Assembly (NCBI GenBank): GCA_016713365.1
Contig: JADJPG010000036.1
Location: 1-64,000, forward strand
DNA from: Verrucomicrobiota bacterium
Lineage (GTDB): Bacteria; Verrucomicrobiota; Verrucomicrobiia; Limisphaerales; JADJPG01
Direction: 5' to 3'
DNA: 64,000 nt
Numbering within the stretch: position 1 is the stretch's first letter; every line of letters begins with the position of its first letter. Shown here piece after piece: positions 1 through 11,773 of this stretch. A program made the position numbers and the translations under genes. A model generated the notes under the pieces. The model was not told the DNA's origin. It saw only the letters and a program-made list of their open reading frames with translations, and did not search any database.

Positions 1-24
1 GGCCGGACGTCACGCCCGCCCAGC

Positions 25-279
25 TCAGCCGCGCTGAATTCGGAGCGCCTTCTCCAGCTCTGCGGAAAAGCGGCTGATCTCCTCGGAGATCTTCGGGGGC
101 TGTTCGGTCAATGTCGCCGCCATGCGCATGAGCGCGTCCGGGTTAAGCTTGATCAACTCGGCCGCGGCCACGATGAGCGACAGGTGATTGTTCACATCAT
201 GCCGCATCATGGAGAGCTTCTTGCGCAACTCTTCCACTTGCTCGGCACTGAGCGTAACAGGCTCGTTCGACAAAGACAT
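25..279 (-). CDS. Small stand-alone histidine-kinase-type phosphoacceptor (dimerisation) protein
   Basis: An 84-residue protein if started at MSLSNEP (279); an earlier ATG at 303 would add eight residues of poor quality. The core reads MMRHDVNNHLSLIVAAAELI, which resembles the H-box of sensor kinases of the HD-x-x-N-x-L type, with the presumptive phosphoacceptor His near residue 26. A second amphipathic helix follows (residues about 42-80), so the whole protein could be one HisKA-like helical hairpin. No ATPase domain, sensor domain, signal peptide or membrane segment is present. It lies 75 nt downstream of the giant LTD/CotH gene on the same strand. It could be a phosphotransfer protein, or a kinase fragment that acts with a separate ATPase. 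The H-box call is by eye. Confidence 0.6.
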   Translation of the reverse strand: MSLSNEPVTLSAEQVEELRKKLSMMRHDVNNHLSLIVAAAELIKLNPDALMRMAATLTEQPPKISEEISRFSAELEKALRIQRG

Positions 280-354
280 GAAACAAGGGTGGGCGCCGCA
301 CATCGGCTTGGCAAGTCGCTTTCGTCCGCCGCGCCGGTGGTGGCGTGTTTTCGT

Positions 355-3300
355 TCAGTCCACTTGCACGACCCGGTAGAACCGCTGGACATTCGCACCC
401 GGAGAATCGGAAAACGAAATCGTCGTCGTCGCCGCAACCGCAGAGTCACCCAGCGGCAACCAATCCGGAGCATCCAATGAATCTTTGAATTCGAGACGAT
501 ACGTCCGGCCAGTCACTACCTCCGCCGAAACTATCACATCATTGCCCGCCTTCGCAATCTGCGCCTGCAACTCGGCCGTCACCACAATGCTGAACGTTCG
601 GCTCGCCGACAGGCGTGGAACTCCACTGTCCGTCGCCGTCACCGTCACCACATTCGTCGTGCGCGCGAACGAGATGTCCGTGCTCCACTCGAAAGTGCCT
701 GACAGCAAATCGATGGTCGCCCCGGCTGGTGCGCCCTCCGCAAGAGAAAAGGTGAGCGACTGCGCCGGGAAATCCGAATCCGTCCCCGCAACCGTGAACA
801 TGACCGCACGGCCTGGGGCGACTGAAACATTCGGAATGATGCCCAACTCGGGCTCAGAGTTGATCTCCGCAACAAACACCGAAAGCGATTCCGTGGAGCT
901 CATCGCCGGATCTCCATTGTCCGTGACACGCACCGTCACCGAGTAAGTGCCGGGCCCCTGCTCTTCCGACGGCGTCCACACCAGCACACCGGACACGGCA
1001 TCGATGACCATTCCAACCGGCGCGCCCGCATCGAGACTGAAAGTCAGTGACTGTCCGAGCCCATCCGGATCGGTCGCCGAGTTCGTGACCGACAATGTCA
1101 CACCCTCGTTCACCGTGCGGCTCGTCAACGGCGCGAGCACCGGCGCGTTGTTCACTTCGCGGACCGTGACATTGAACGTCTGCGTCGCGGAAAGACTCGG
1201 CGCGCCGCTGTCGAACACCACCACGGCCAGCGCGTAGTTGCGCGGCCCCTGCGATTCGATCGGCTTCCAGCGGAACAGACCGTTCGTGGAATCGAGACTC
1301 GCGCCCTCCGGGACGATTCCGGCCAAGGCAAACGTCAGTGTCTGTGCGGGAAGATCCGCATCCGTGGCCGACACCACGAAGCTCAGCAAGCCGCCTTCAT
1401 CGACCGTCTTGTCGCTGATCAATCCAACGACCGGCGGTGTGTTTGGCGAGAACAGGAAATTCGCACTGCGCGGCGTCGCATTCGTCATCGCATAGATCGA
1501 TTGTGCGCCGTCCACAAACCGACCCTCGCTCACGTCAGTCGTCTGCGGACCAAAGGTCACCACATCGATCAAGGTTCCGTCCGGCGCAAACAGCGCGATT
1601 GCTTCGCCGCCCTTGGCGAGTGAGAAGGCCGCATGAATGTCCGCGCGGCTGGCGCTATTCTGAGTGGCTTCATTATCGGCCCAAACCAGGAGATAGCCCT
1701 TCGCAGGAATCGTCGTCCCTGCAGGAATCGCCCATTGCGTGGCGTTCGTCGCGGAGTCGGCGAGAAAATATCCAGTGAGATTAACCGCGTTCGTCTCGGG
1801 ATTGTAGAGCTCGAACCAGTCCTCGAAATCCGCATCGGCCGGGTCCGCCAGCGTCAGGACGTTGTCCGCCATCCATTCGTTGATCTTCACGGCGACCGGC
1901 GCCGCGGCGGGATTGTTCGTGGCGCCCGGAGTCACGACCGAGAACGATCGCCGCCCGCTGACCGAGCCATCCGGGTACGAACCATACGTGCGCCCGACGA
2001 CCGGGATGGAGTAATTCAAATAATCGACGATGGAGGCAAGCGTGGCGCCCTTCGACAGCACCACCGATCCAGTGCCCTCCATCGGACGGAAATTTGCGTG
2101 CAGCTCCGACGCGATCGATTCCGCCGGTTCGCCGTCCAGCCAGACGACGAGGAACTGCTTCGGACCAATCGTCGCGCCGACGGGAAACGCCCACTGGGTG
2201 AGATTGGTGTAGTTGTTCGCGAGAAAGTAGCCGTCCAGCGAAAGCGAGTTCGTTCCGCCATTGTAGAGCTCAACCCATGGATCGTGTTCCCCAAAACGGT
2301 CGGTGATTCCGTTCGTGCCCAGGAAAAAGTTCGTCGGCATGATCTCGTTCAGCCAGACCGTTGGAAACGTTGGCAGCGTGCTGCGGGTGGAATTCACGAG
2401 TCCCGGAGTGTAGCGGCTCACGAGATCGTAGGTTGTCTCCAGCGAAAGCCCGAACACCACATCGCTGCTCGTTCCGTTCTGTTGATGCACTTCCACAGCA
2501 ATCGTGTTCTCGCCATTGACGAGCGCAGTCGCCGGCACAATGAACGGTCCGGTCAAGGTCGCATCTCCAACGCCCGGAGAAGCGAACGTATCGTAAGTGA
2601 CCGGTCCCGCCGGCATGTTCTGGCGATACAGCTCCTGGCCGTTGAGATAGAAGATCGCACCGTCGTCGAGAATGGTGAACAGCTTCAATCCCGCGCCCAC
2701 CGTGCTTCCGCTGAAGTTGAACTTCGTCCGAAAGTAATACGTCGTCCGACCGCGCGCGATCTGGGTGTTCTTCGGCTCCGGCAATGCGGCGTCTTCGTAA
2801 TAAAGAAGCCCGCGACCGGTCAGCCAGAAGAAGTCATCAAACACCGGCGTGGTCCAGCTTGTGTCGGGGAAGGCCGAGTTGGTCTGGTAACGCCAGACGT
2901 TCGTCATCACGACCAACGTTTGGGGAGCATTGGTCAACCCACTCGTCACCGCCGCCCAGTTCGCGGAACGATTATTGTCGCGGAGCGGATCGATCAGTTG
3001 CAGAGAGGAACCCAGTCCATCCGCCGATGCCGGCCATGGCAGATCGTCATCATAAGTAACTTGATCCACGATCGCATCCAGCTCGGGGTTCGCGCCCGGT
3101 TTCACCAGCGTCAACGTCTCTCCGCCATTGTCGAGTTTGCCGGACATCTCACCAAGAATGGCGAGCGAGGGCCCGTAAGTCTCAGCAAAGATGGTTGCAT
3201 CCACCACGATGAGCTTGAACGCACCCGGCTCCAGCACGGATCCATTCGGGAAAACAAACCCCGCTCCATCGAGTTTCCAGCCGGACAGATCGAACGCATT

Positions 3301-6300
3301 GGAAACCGAAGTATTGTGGATCTCCACGAAGCTCGCATCTGCATAAAGCGGATTGTACATGATCTCGTTGATCACGACCTTGTCCTGCGGCAGCTCGTTC
3401 GCGCCGGTGTAAGTCACGCGAATCGTTCCAGCGACTCCAGGGACTAGGTTCCCTTTTGGATCGCGGCCACTGAACACCAGCGTATTCAGTCCGCTGGTCA
3501 GCGGAATGCGGATGACCCAGGTGTTCAATGCGGTCCATGTCACCGGAAAAGGCACGCCATTCACCAGAATGGTCCGAACCTCCAGCGGCGCCGTTCCGGT
3601 GAGCGTGATCAGATTCCGGTTCGTGGCGAAGTCCGCGCCGCCGTTCGAGGTAATAGCGAACGACGATTGATTGGCGGCGATCTGCGTCAGCACGTAACTG
3701 CGCCGCGCCGCGATCCAGTTCTTGAGATCCAGCGGACTCGCCACCGCCGCGCCGCCCGCCACCATGCCGTTGTAACGGGCATCGAGAATCGTATCCGAAC
3801 GCGCCGGAGTCATCATCCCGTTCGCGGCTTCAATGATCGCCTGCCAGTAGATGCGGGCGAACGGTGGGTGATCATTGCGCGGCCCGTGGTCCGCCCCGCC
3901 AATACCTGTAAGGTTCGAATCGTTCGCGGCACCGCCGAAGGCAAAGTCCACATCCCAGAGGAACAACTTCCAACCGTCGCGCTCCGGCTTGTAGGCAAAC
4001 GCGTTCTGGCCGCCTCCGTAAGAATAGCTGTCCGGATTCCAGAACATGTGCTGCGCGACGTTGACCTTATACCATTCCTCCACGTCGAAGGTGGAACTCA
4101 GCGCCGCCGTGTAGGCATCACTGCCAATGGGCGCGTTGGTCAGCGTCACTTCAACCAAGTTGAAGATGTTCGTGTAGTCGTTGAGTTCCTGGAGACTCGC
4201 CGAGCGCCGCGGCCACGTCGCGCGATACCGAGCCTGCTTCTTGACGCCGCCAGTCGTCGTGTAGCGGGCGAGATTGGCTCCCACCACCGCGTAGCCCGGT
4301 TCGCTGGCGCCATAGGCCTGATCACCAAATTCAAACCCGAGCATGATTTTGTGCAGGTCGCCATTGGCGTCGTCGGGAAACCATTGATCCACGAAATCGC
4401 CATTCGGCTGCTGCGCGTCGTGGAACACCGTCTCACGCCGCTGGCCGTTCACGAAAACAAAGACCGGCCGGTGATAGAGAAACGGAATGCCGAACTGGTA
4501 GCCGAACCAGTAGGCATGAATCTCCCGTTGCGCCTGGCCGTCGCCACCGCCGTTGCCGGGACGGAACAGATTGATATCCGATTCGCCCAACAACAGATCG
4601 TCATCCGGAAAGTTCAGATCGTAATCGCACGCAGTGCCCGTCGGGGAATCGTAGACGGGCGAGTGATACGGACTGCCGTGAAACCACGCGCCAGCGTTGT
4701 AAACGACGCGATTGGTGCCGTAGATGAACGTCACGTCCTTGGGCTTGTTGCTCATCTTCTCTTCGGACATCCAGCGCGCCACATTCGTCGCGGTGATCCA
4801 GAAACGATACGTCGGCAGAGAGCCGAGAATCGTCGTGTCGCCCCAGCGAATGACACACTCGCGAAGCGGAGCATCCGACGGGAACGCGCTGAATCCTGGC
4901 GGTGCGAAGTTGTCTGCGGCCTGCACGAAGAACGCCACAGTCGCCCCCGCTGCTTGACCGGGAATCACCGCAGAGAAAATCCCGGCGCTGTTGTTCGTCA
5001 TCGGCAAGGTCAGATAATTCGTCGACGGATCGACGCGGTAGTTCACGACGAGATAGGAGATGCCATCGGGATCATTCACCCGAGCGGTCACCAGAACGGA
5101 CTGCGCCGCGTTCGGCAGTGCCGGCTCGTGCCGGGTGTCCGTAATCGCCGGACCGCTGTTCGCCACACCGCGCGAATTCGGCAGACCGGGGGAGCCAAGA
5201 TTCTTCGCAGTTAGCACGTAGCCCGGCGCCTCCAGCCAGTTGCCACGCAGACGCAGAAGCACATTGGGATTCCCCTTCAACCAACGCACCTTGGCGCGCA
5301 AGGTAACGGTGGTGCCCGGCGCAAGCGTCGACGGAAGCTGTGTGCGAATGCGATTGGCACCTGCGTCGCCACGTCCGGTCGTTCGCATGCGGAGCGAGCG
5401 GGAACTGCCAAAGCCTTCCGCCGTCTCCAGGCGTGAATCGTTATGGTTCCCCTGAAAAACCCAACCCGTCGTTCCGCTCTCAAAGGTGCCATTCGCGATC
5501 ACATTCGCGCCGCCCGCGGGAATGACTTCAATGTTGTCGATGAGCGCCTCGCCCGCTCCGAGCAGCGTGACGTGAAGCTGGTAGGCATCCGCCCAGCCAT
5601 TGTCCATCACGCCGGTGAACTCGACATTTACCCATGGGCTCTTCGACGACTCGTCACTGTCCGCCCAGTTCGGTGCCAGACGATTGTCCGAGTGAGCGTC
5701 CCGCAGTTCGAGGCTGCTGCCGCCACCGGCCGAGAACTGGCCCCATCGTCCGCCGGAATCGTAACGGACGTCGTCGTGGGTAATGTGAATGATGTTCGTC
5801 CTCGGCTGCCCCTGCGCGTTCAAGCTCACGACCTCGTCCGGGAAATTGAGTTCGATTCGTTCTCCGCCGTTGGCGAGAGATCCCTCGTAGTCGCCCACAC
5901 AGTTCAGCGTCGTCAGCTGAGGATAATTCGCGCGCAATCTCGCTGCGTTCCGCGCCACCACGAGATAGGCACCGGGAGCGATCGTAGTTCCATCAGGAAA
6001 ATCGAAGGAGACACCGTCCCGCAAGCGCCAGCCGGAAAGATTCACCAAGTTCGTGCCGCGATTGAAAAGTTCCACATACTCGTCGTCAGCATCACCGCTG
6101 ATCGGATCAAACATGATCTCGTTGATGACAATCTCCGTCGGCTTCGACACGGCGTTGTTGGTGCCGGGAGTCGGCGTCAACAGCCGGCTGAACTGACTGG
6201 CTCCGTCCGGCGTGCGCCCGAGTGAAACCCCGTTCTCTTGCGCCTCGAAACGCACGGCATCCAACACGCGCTGACCGCTAGGGTGCTTCATGAAGATCGT

Positions 6301-8221
6301 CTCGCCTCCGGAGGAAAGTCCGAATCCCAGCTGGGTTTCCGTAAACACCACAAAGCCGCCCGGCGGGATTTGAGTACCGGTGGGAACCACGAACTTGTTG
6401 GTCTCTGGATCGTCAGTCAGGATCACGCCGCCGATGCTCACCGTGCTGTTCCCATAGTTGTAGAGCTCGACGAAATCGAGATCCGGCAAGTCCGTGTGCG
6501 CCAGGATCTCGTTAATCATCACCGTCCGATACGCCGACGTGGATGGCAGATCCGCATTCCCGGGATTTCCACCCACTGCGTTGCTGATGTCCCAGGCGCG
6601 TGGATCGCGTTCGCCGTAACTGGGACGCGCCAGCACAAGCGAGTGACCCGCGCCATCTGCCGCGGCGGAATACGGAGGATCGCCGGTATACTCCATCTCA
6701 AAGAGGACCGCACCGCTGGCGTTTCGCAGTCGGAGGCTTCCCGAGCTGTTCTGCAACCCGTTGGAATTGGAGAACGGACCGAAGACGTTGGTGAACGAGT
6801 AGGTCGCGCGGAAGTCAGCGGGATTCGCCGCGACGACGAGATACTGTTTCGACTGAAGAACGATGTTCGAGGGGAACGTGTAGTCAATCGCGCCCGAGAT
6901 GCGCCATCCTCCGAGTTCTTCGAACCACGGCTGGGAATTATAGATTTCGATGAACTCAAGATTGCGCCCATCCAGCCGGTTGGTCGGATGATACATCACT
7001 TCCGAAATCACGACGCCGTGTCGACGTGAAGACGGTCCAATAACCTCTCGCGGCAGCGAAAGATGCCCAACATCGATGGGTCGGACGGTGGTTGAGAAGG
7101 TTCGCTGTGAATTCGGAAGAATCGTATTCGGCGTGGTCGCCCGATCTCGAACGTTGTTCACCGTCAATGTGTAGGTGGAATTCGCGACCATGGGGGAAGT
7201 GGTCAGTACAATGGTCCGCGAATCCACTCCCAGCCCCGCACGGAGAACCGTCACGCCACCGCTCAGCGCATAGTTCGCTATGTTGGTGGCGGAAGCTGCT
7301 TCGACCGCTTCCGAGAACGTGACAAACGCCACCTGCAAATCGCCCGCATTTCCGGCGGCAGCCAAGGTCGGGCGCGCGGTGTCCGCCAGGACTGTGAGGA
7401 TGGCGGAGGTCGAGTTGGTGAACTCCAGCGAATTGGTAATCGCACAGTAGAACGAACTGCCACTGTCCCCGAGCACCGCTGATTCGAGGAGGTAGGTCGC
7501 ATTCGTGGCCCCATCGACCCGCGCGCCATTTCGATACCACTGAAACGTCGCTCCAATCATTCGCTGCAGACGCACACTGAAGCTCTGTACCAAACTCCAC
7601 GACGGAGGTATTAGCGGGTTGTTGAGAAATGATGGGTGGACCCAGTCCGTAGATCAAAAGGCGGTTGTTCGGAATCGGTTCTTCAATGGTTCCGTTCGGC
7701 AAGCGCCAGCGCACCGCGAGATTATCGCCTCCCCCGCCTTCCTTCTGGAGCGCCTCGATGTAGTAACGTTGTCCCGCAGTCAGAAAGATATTGGTCGCGG
7801 ACTGTTGATTCGGTTCTTTGGTCCATTCGCGAGAGGAAGTCCAGGCATTGACCGTCGCGATCTGCACCTTGCTCGCTGGATTATCATTCGAACTCAGGTA
7901 AAGCGCGCCGCCGTCATCGCTTGCAATCCAGAACGTGTAGTTTCCGGTGATCGGGGGCAGGAGCAGCGCACGCATCCGCTGGCCGTAGTTCTCGGCGAAC
8001 TCCGTGGGCGCTTCGAAGATGGATTGAATGGTTTCGAGCGAAGGAGAGTTGGGAAAGCTGGGATTGCTCGTCAGATCAGAGACGGCGCCACCGCCAATTC
8101 CCAAGTAGACCTCTCGCAGCACACCGTTGCTTTGCTGCGCGGGGAGATTTGAGGTGAGGAATGCGACGCAAACCAACCAAAGCGAAGTGACCAACGCACC
8201 TCGGATACGACAATACTTCAT
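355..8221 (-). CDS. Giant secreted PA14 / lamin-tail / CotH / cadherin-like protein (frameshifted)
   Basis: About 2,620 residues once one frame break near 7590 is repaired. The first frame starts at MKYCRIRGAL (8221), carries a signal peptide ending near LPAQQ, then a PA14 domain (signature FWIASDDGGALYLSSN, about 8130-7650). It breaks after PANTSVVEFGTE, and the Ig-like continuation FQWYRNG is in the next frame. Further on are lamin-tail domains (INEIM/VELYN signatures) near 7000, 6515, 6130, 3375, 2350 and 1895, and a CotH kinase-like domain about 4790-3660 with LFLWDVDFAFGG. Three cadherin-like VDEG...SATD repeats lie about 1440-560. The C-terminus RLEFKDS...RFYRVVQVD resembles the end domain seen on many verrucomicrobial secreted proteins. 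Likely cell surface or extracellular; substrate unknown. No linked enzyme genes. The domain calls are strong, the function is not. Confidence 0.85.
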
Positions 8222-8681
8222 AAAGAGTGACGGGCTGTCTGACAAAAATCGCAATATTCTACTTTGAAAACAAGTGGTAACTGCCCGAGACCTGATGTGT
8301 GAACATAGGCTTCTACACGTTCAAGCAATGAAGGGCGTTACGACAGAAATGCCATCGACCGTCTCTTCGAATCATTGAGTTGGAAATTCGTGGAGAAAGG
8401 TCGGCTCCGGCGTTGAGGGCAAAATTTGTCTAAACCCACCACAAGATCGTGCCGTTGATGATTGAGGTATTGGGCCGAACACTCCAGAACCCGGGGCCGC
8501 GGGCGATGGAAAAACGAGAACAATAGTTGAGAAACGCCCTGGATAGTCGGCAACCGCGAACGCGCACGCAGGCGACGCTGAACATGGAGCCTGAGACATT
8601 GGCACCCAGTCCAGCCGTCAACACCCGGATGCCACGCGTCGAAGTTCTGACCAAGGGGAATTCCGCATCCGAACAACTCCC
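8222..8681. other. Intergenic region between divergent genes, no gene recognised
   Basis: This gap lies between the start of the LTD/CotH gene (minus) and the start of the helical periplasmic protein (plus), so it should hold both promoters. Short minus-strand ORFs near 8338-8700 overlap each other in three frames, resemble no family I know and lack a convincing ribosome site. I treat them as chance ORFs. No clear tRNA, repeat or terminator was seen. Confidence 0.5.
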
Positions 8682-9242
8682 ATGAAATACTCCCGCTCAA
8701 TCCTTGCAGCCACTCTGATGGCTTTCGCCACGTTCCAAACTCAGGCTGCCGACAAAGCTGCGGTCGACACGCACGTAAACAGCTACCTCGCGGCCGGCAA
8801 GGCGATCGTAGAGATGTCGATCACCAAAAAGGTCGACGCCGCCGAGGTGGAGAAGAAGGTCCAAACGTTGGTCGCCGACGCCGTGTGGCTCGCCACCGAA
8901 TACGGCAAGGCACATCCGAAAGGAGAAAAGCTTTTAAAGATCGTCACCGACAATGTGGACGCGATGAAGAAGCTATCGTTCAAGGATCTTGAACACGAAT
9001 GGCATGATCTCAATCACTTCACGAAATCCGGAAGCAATGACCTCGGAATCGACGTGAAAGCAGAGGACAACGAGCATTTCACGGATCCGATTCACGCGAT
9101 CGTCCACCCGATTCTGGTCCTCAAGGCCGCGCAGGCCTACGCCAGTTCAAAAAGCGATGAGGAACTGAAAGCCATCAAGGAAGAGATGGAAGAAGGCCTG
9201 GAACAGGTTGAGAAGTGCCGTTCGGCTTTGAACAAGAAGTAG
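8682..9242 (+). CDS. Small periplasmic all-helical protein of unknown function
   Basis: A 186-residue protein with a clean signal peptide (MKYSRSILAATLMAFATFQTQA, cleavage after AQA or QAA). The mature part is charged and almost entirely helical. It has His-rich stretches (HEWHDLNHF near residues 107-115 and HFTDPIHAIVHP near 129-140) that could bind metal or haem, but no CXXCH. The C-terminal helix is Lys/Glu-rich. It ends 92 nt before the chemoreceptor gene on the same strand, so the two may be co-transcribed and the protein could be a periplasmic partner of the receptor. I do not recognise the family; a four-helix-bundle fold is a guess from residue pattern. Confidence 0.65.
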   Translation: MKYSRSILAATLMAFATFQTQAADKAAVDTHVNSYLAAGKAIVEMSITKKVDAAEVEKKVQTLVADAVWLATEYGKAHPKGEKLLKIVTDNVDAMKKLSFKDLEHEWHDLNHFTKSGSNDLGIDVKAEDNEHFTDPIHAIVHPILVLKAAQAYASSKSDEELKAIKEEMEEGLEQVEKCRSALNKK

Positions 9243-9322
9243 CCACGGAACGGTGCGGTTGGATCCATTTAGATCAACAGCACCTTCAGTTGGGGAAACC
9301 ATTCACAATCGAAATTCGAAAC

Positions 9323-9328
9323 GGAGGT
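9323..9328 (+). promoter_or_regulatory. Ribosome binding site fixing the chemoreceptor start
   Basis: GGAGGT lies 5 nt before the ATG at 9334. It supports MLKRILSAVG as the true start rather than the upstream in-frame ATG at 9253, which would add 27 residues without a signal or membrane character. Confidence 0.7.
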
Positions 9329-9333
9329 CTGTC

Positions 9334-11343
9334 ATGTTGAAACGCATTCTGTCCGCAGTGGGCGTTGTGGTGCTGGGGTTCGTCGCCGTTGTTGCCGTGG
9401 TGTTCTGGCAGTTGCGCGTCGTCTCGGAAATCATCCGGGACAACGGCGAGGTCGACATTCCTCTCTACCAGGCCGCGGTATCGGTCAACGAGCGCACCGT
9501 GGACCTTGAGAAGGCCGTCGCCAATGCGTTTCTTACCAGCAGCCAGGCCGAGATCGACATCAGCCGGAAAGCAGTGAAAGACTGTGTGGACGCACTGACC
9601 GCCCAAGTGCGCACCCTGCAAGCGGATCAGTTTGCAGTGCTCAATTCCGAGTCCATCTCGACGGAGACCTCCCATTCCACACCGTCTCAGAAATCCAACG
9701 ACACCGCCACGGTTGGCGCAGTGGTCAGTGGTGTCGCGACCAGCGCTCAGGATCTAGGCGCAGCTTCTCTTCAGGCAGTGGACCTGGCGGAAAAGCGGTT
9801 GGAACTACGAAAGAATCTGGAAAGCTCAAAGGAGGAGCTCTCGAAGGTCTATCGAAAAAGCTTCCCGCTGGCAAAGGTTGATGAAGCGGCCTTCGCCACC
9901 CTGAGCCGCGCTGTGATCACCGTGCTCCACTCCGCATCGACGCGGGATCTCAACTTTGTGGGACGCTCCAAGTTCAAGGAAGGAAATGATGCGTTCGCCA
10001 AAGCAACCCTGACTCCGGAGAATAAGCAGCTTCTCGACGGTCTCGTTGACCAGTTCAACAAAACATTCGATATCGCAATCGCCGCCTCCGCGAGCAAGGC
10101 TGACTACTCGTTCTTCGCCGACAAAGCCAAGGAGTTAATGAGCCTCACCATCACCCTGCGCGCGTTTTCGGAGGATCATTTTCGCAAAGGCCAGCTCAGT
10201 CTCACTGCCAAGACGGCCCAGACGGTCAAAGCCAGTCTCTGGCTCTCATTGATCACGATCAGCATCGGAACCACCATCGCCTTCTTCCTGGCGCGATCCA
10301 TCACCCGCCGAATCGCGACCGTGGCCGAGCAACTTCGCCAGGGTGCGGCTGAAGTTACTCGCGCATCGGCGCAGATGGAGGCAACCAGCGGAAGCCTCTC
10401 CGAAGGGGCCAGTTCCCAAGCGGCTTCTCTGGAAGAAACCAGCGCCTCACTCACGGAGATGGCGTCCATGACGAAGCAAACATCCGCCAACGCACAAAGC
10501 GCCAAAGAACTCTCCAACGACACCCGCACGACAGCCGAATCCGGATCGCGCGAAGTTCACGAGATGGAGCAGGCCATGAGCGCCATCAAGGCCTCGAGCG
10601 ACAGCATCGGAAAGATCGTCAAGTCCATCGACGAGATCGCCTTTCAGACCAACATCCTCGCCCTGAACGCCGCGGTCGAAGCCGCCCGCGCCGGGGAAGC
10701 CGGCCTTGGATTCGCCGTGGTCGCGGACGAAGTCCGCAATCTCGCGCAACGCAGCGCTCTCGCGGCGCGGGAGACGTCAGAAAAGATTCAGGACTCCATT
10801 TCCAAGAGCGAACGCGGAGTTCAAATCAGCACTCGTGTCGCCGCCAGCTTGCAATCGATCGTCACCAAGGCCCGGCGGATGGACCAGCTGGTCGGAGAAA
10901 TCGCCTCCGCCTCGCAGGAACAGAGTCAGGGCATCAACCAAATCACCGCGTCGGTCTCTCAGATGGACAAAGTCACGCAGGACTCCGCCGGCAGCGCCGA
11001 GGAGAGCGCGACTGCTGCAGCAGAGTTGCGGGCGCAAGCGGATGTGCTGCGGGAATCGATCGAGGATCTCGTGCTGCTGGTGGGTCAGGGCTCCTCGGGA
11101 GAAATCGATCTCGCAAAATCGACCGCATCAAGGGAAGCAGACTCGCCGACGGTTCCGGCAGAGACCCCGGCTGCGACGACACGAAACTCTGGCACTGCAG
11201 CACACCGGACCAAAGCATCCTCGGCCGGTCGCGCGGGTGAAATGACTTTCCCAATGCCAGAAGCACGATTGGCGGAGACCACCCAAAAGAACTCCCGCGG
11301 CCAGGTAATCACTTCACACGCGGACAACTTCAAAGACTTCTAA
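9334..11343 (+). CDS. Methyl-accepting chemotaxis protein
   Basis: 669 residues from the ATG behind GGAGGT. Membrane helix 1 spans about residues 4-26, and a helical ligand-binding region about 27-298 faces the periplasm. Membrane helix 2 (SLWLSLITISIGTTIAFFLA) is at about 300-320. A short HAMP-like stretch follows, then the cytoplasmic signalling coiled coil. Its hairpin tip EIAFQTNILALNAAVEAARA (about 434-454) is the conserved CheA/CheW contact region. The last residues, DNFKDF, look like a variant of the CheR/CheB docking pentapeptide (usually N-W-x-x-F), with Phe in place of Trp. No che genes are in the window, so it must signal to a kinase encoded elsewhere. The ligand is unknown. Confidence 0.95.
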   Translation: MLKRILSAVGVVVLGFVAVVAVVFWQLRVVSEIIRDNGEVDIPLYQAAVSVNERTVDLEKAVANAFLTSSQAEIDISRKAVKDCVDALTAQVRTLQADQFAVLNSESISTETSHSTPSQKSNDTATVGAVVSGVATSAQDLGAASLQAVDLAEKRLELRKNLESSKEELSKVYRKSFPLAKVDEAAFATLSRAVITVLHSASTRDLNFVGRSKFKEGNDAFAKATLTPENKQLLDGLVDQFNKTFDIAIAASASKADYSFFADKAKELMSLTITLRAFSEDHFRKGQLSLTAKTAQTVKASLWLSLITISIGTTIAFFLARSITRRIATVAEQLRQGAAEVTRASAQMEATSGSLSEGASSQAASLEETSASLTEMASMTKQTSANAQSAKELSNDTRTTAESGSREVHEMEQAMSAIKASSDSIGKIVKSIDEIAFQTNILALNAAVEAARAGEAGLGFAVVADEVRNLAQRSALAARETSEKIQDSISKSERGVQISTRVAASLQSIVTKARRMDQLVGEIASASQEQSQGINQITASVSQMDKVTQDSAGSAEESATAAAELRAQADVLRESIEDLVLLVGQGSSGEIDLAKSTASREADSPTVPAETPAATTRNSGTAAHRTKASSAGRAGEMTFPMPEARLAETTQKNSRGQVITSHADNFKDF

Positions 11344-11357
11344 GACGCCTCGAGTCG

Positions 11358-11735
11358 TTACGACTCCAGGATCGCCATGGCCACGGCGTAGTTTTCCGTG
11401 TGGCTGAGGGTCAAGTGGACCAGGCGACCGCCGCGTTCCTGCAACAGACGCGCTCCGCCATCGTGCAGTATCACGTACGGTTCGCCGGATTCCTTTCGGG
11501 CCACCTCCATGTCCTGCCAGGTCAACTGCCGGCCGATTCCAGTTCCGAACGCCTTCGAGATCGCCTCCTTCGCCGCGAAGCGCACGGCGAGAAAGGGTGC
11601 CGGTCGCTTGTGAGACAGGGCGTATGCGATTTCTGACGGGCGGAGAATGCGGTTGATGAAACGCTCCCCAAATTTCTCGTACGAAGCGGCAATTCGGGAG
11701 ACTTCAATGATGTCGATGCCGGTGCCGAGAATCAT
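11358..11735 (-). CDS. acpS: Holo-[acyl-carrier-protein] synthase
   Basis: 125 residues, the usual AcpS length. It transfers 4'-phosphopantetheine from coenzyme A to the acceptor Ser of apo-ACP, which activates ACP for fatty acid synthesis. The start MILGTGIDIIEV carries the metal-binding Asp of the GxDxxE motif. RFAAKEAISKAFGTG is the second conserved motif (Glu for Mg2+, Lys for CoA), and LTLSHTENYAVA closes the domain. It lies 38 nt after pdxJ, the same pairing as in many bacteria, and ends convergent to the chemoreceptor. A short palindrome (11351-11365) spans its stop codon and may help end transcription. Confidence 0.97.
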   Translation of the reverse strand: MILGTGIDIIEVSRIAASYEKFGERFINRILRPSEIAYALSHKRPAPFLAVRFAAKEAISKAFGTGIGRQLTWQDMEVARKESGEPYVILHDGGARLLQERGGRLVHLTLSHTENYAVAMAILES

Positions 11736-11773
11736 GCGTTAATGAAACTCCCGCGTGAAAAAGGGAAGCCCGT

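Noticed and set aside
1633..5214. Long plus-strand ORFs (604 and 515 residues)
   Set aside because: They are antisense shadows of the LTD/CotH gene with Arg-rich, low-sense translations.
8338..8700. Three overlapping minus-strand ORFs
   Set aside because: They lack family resemblance and a consistent frame or start, and they overlap each other and the next gene.
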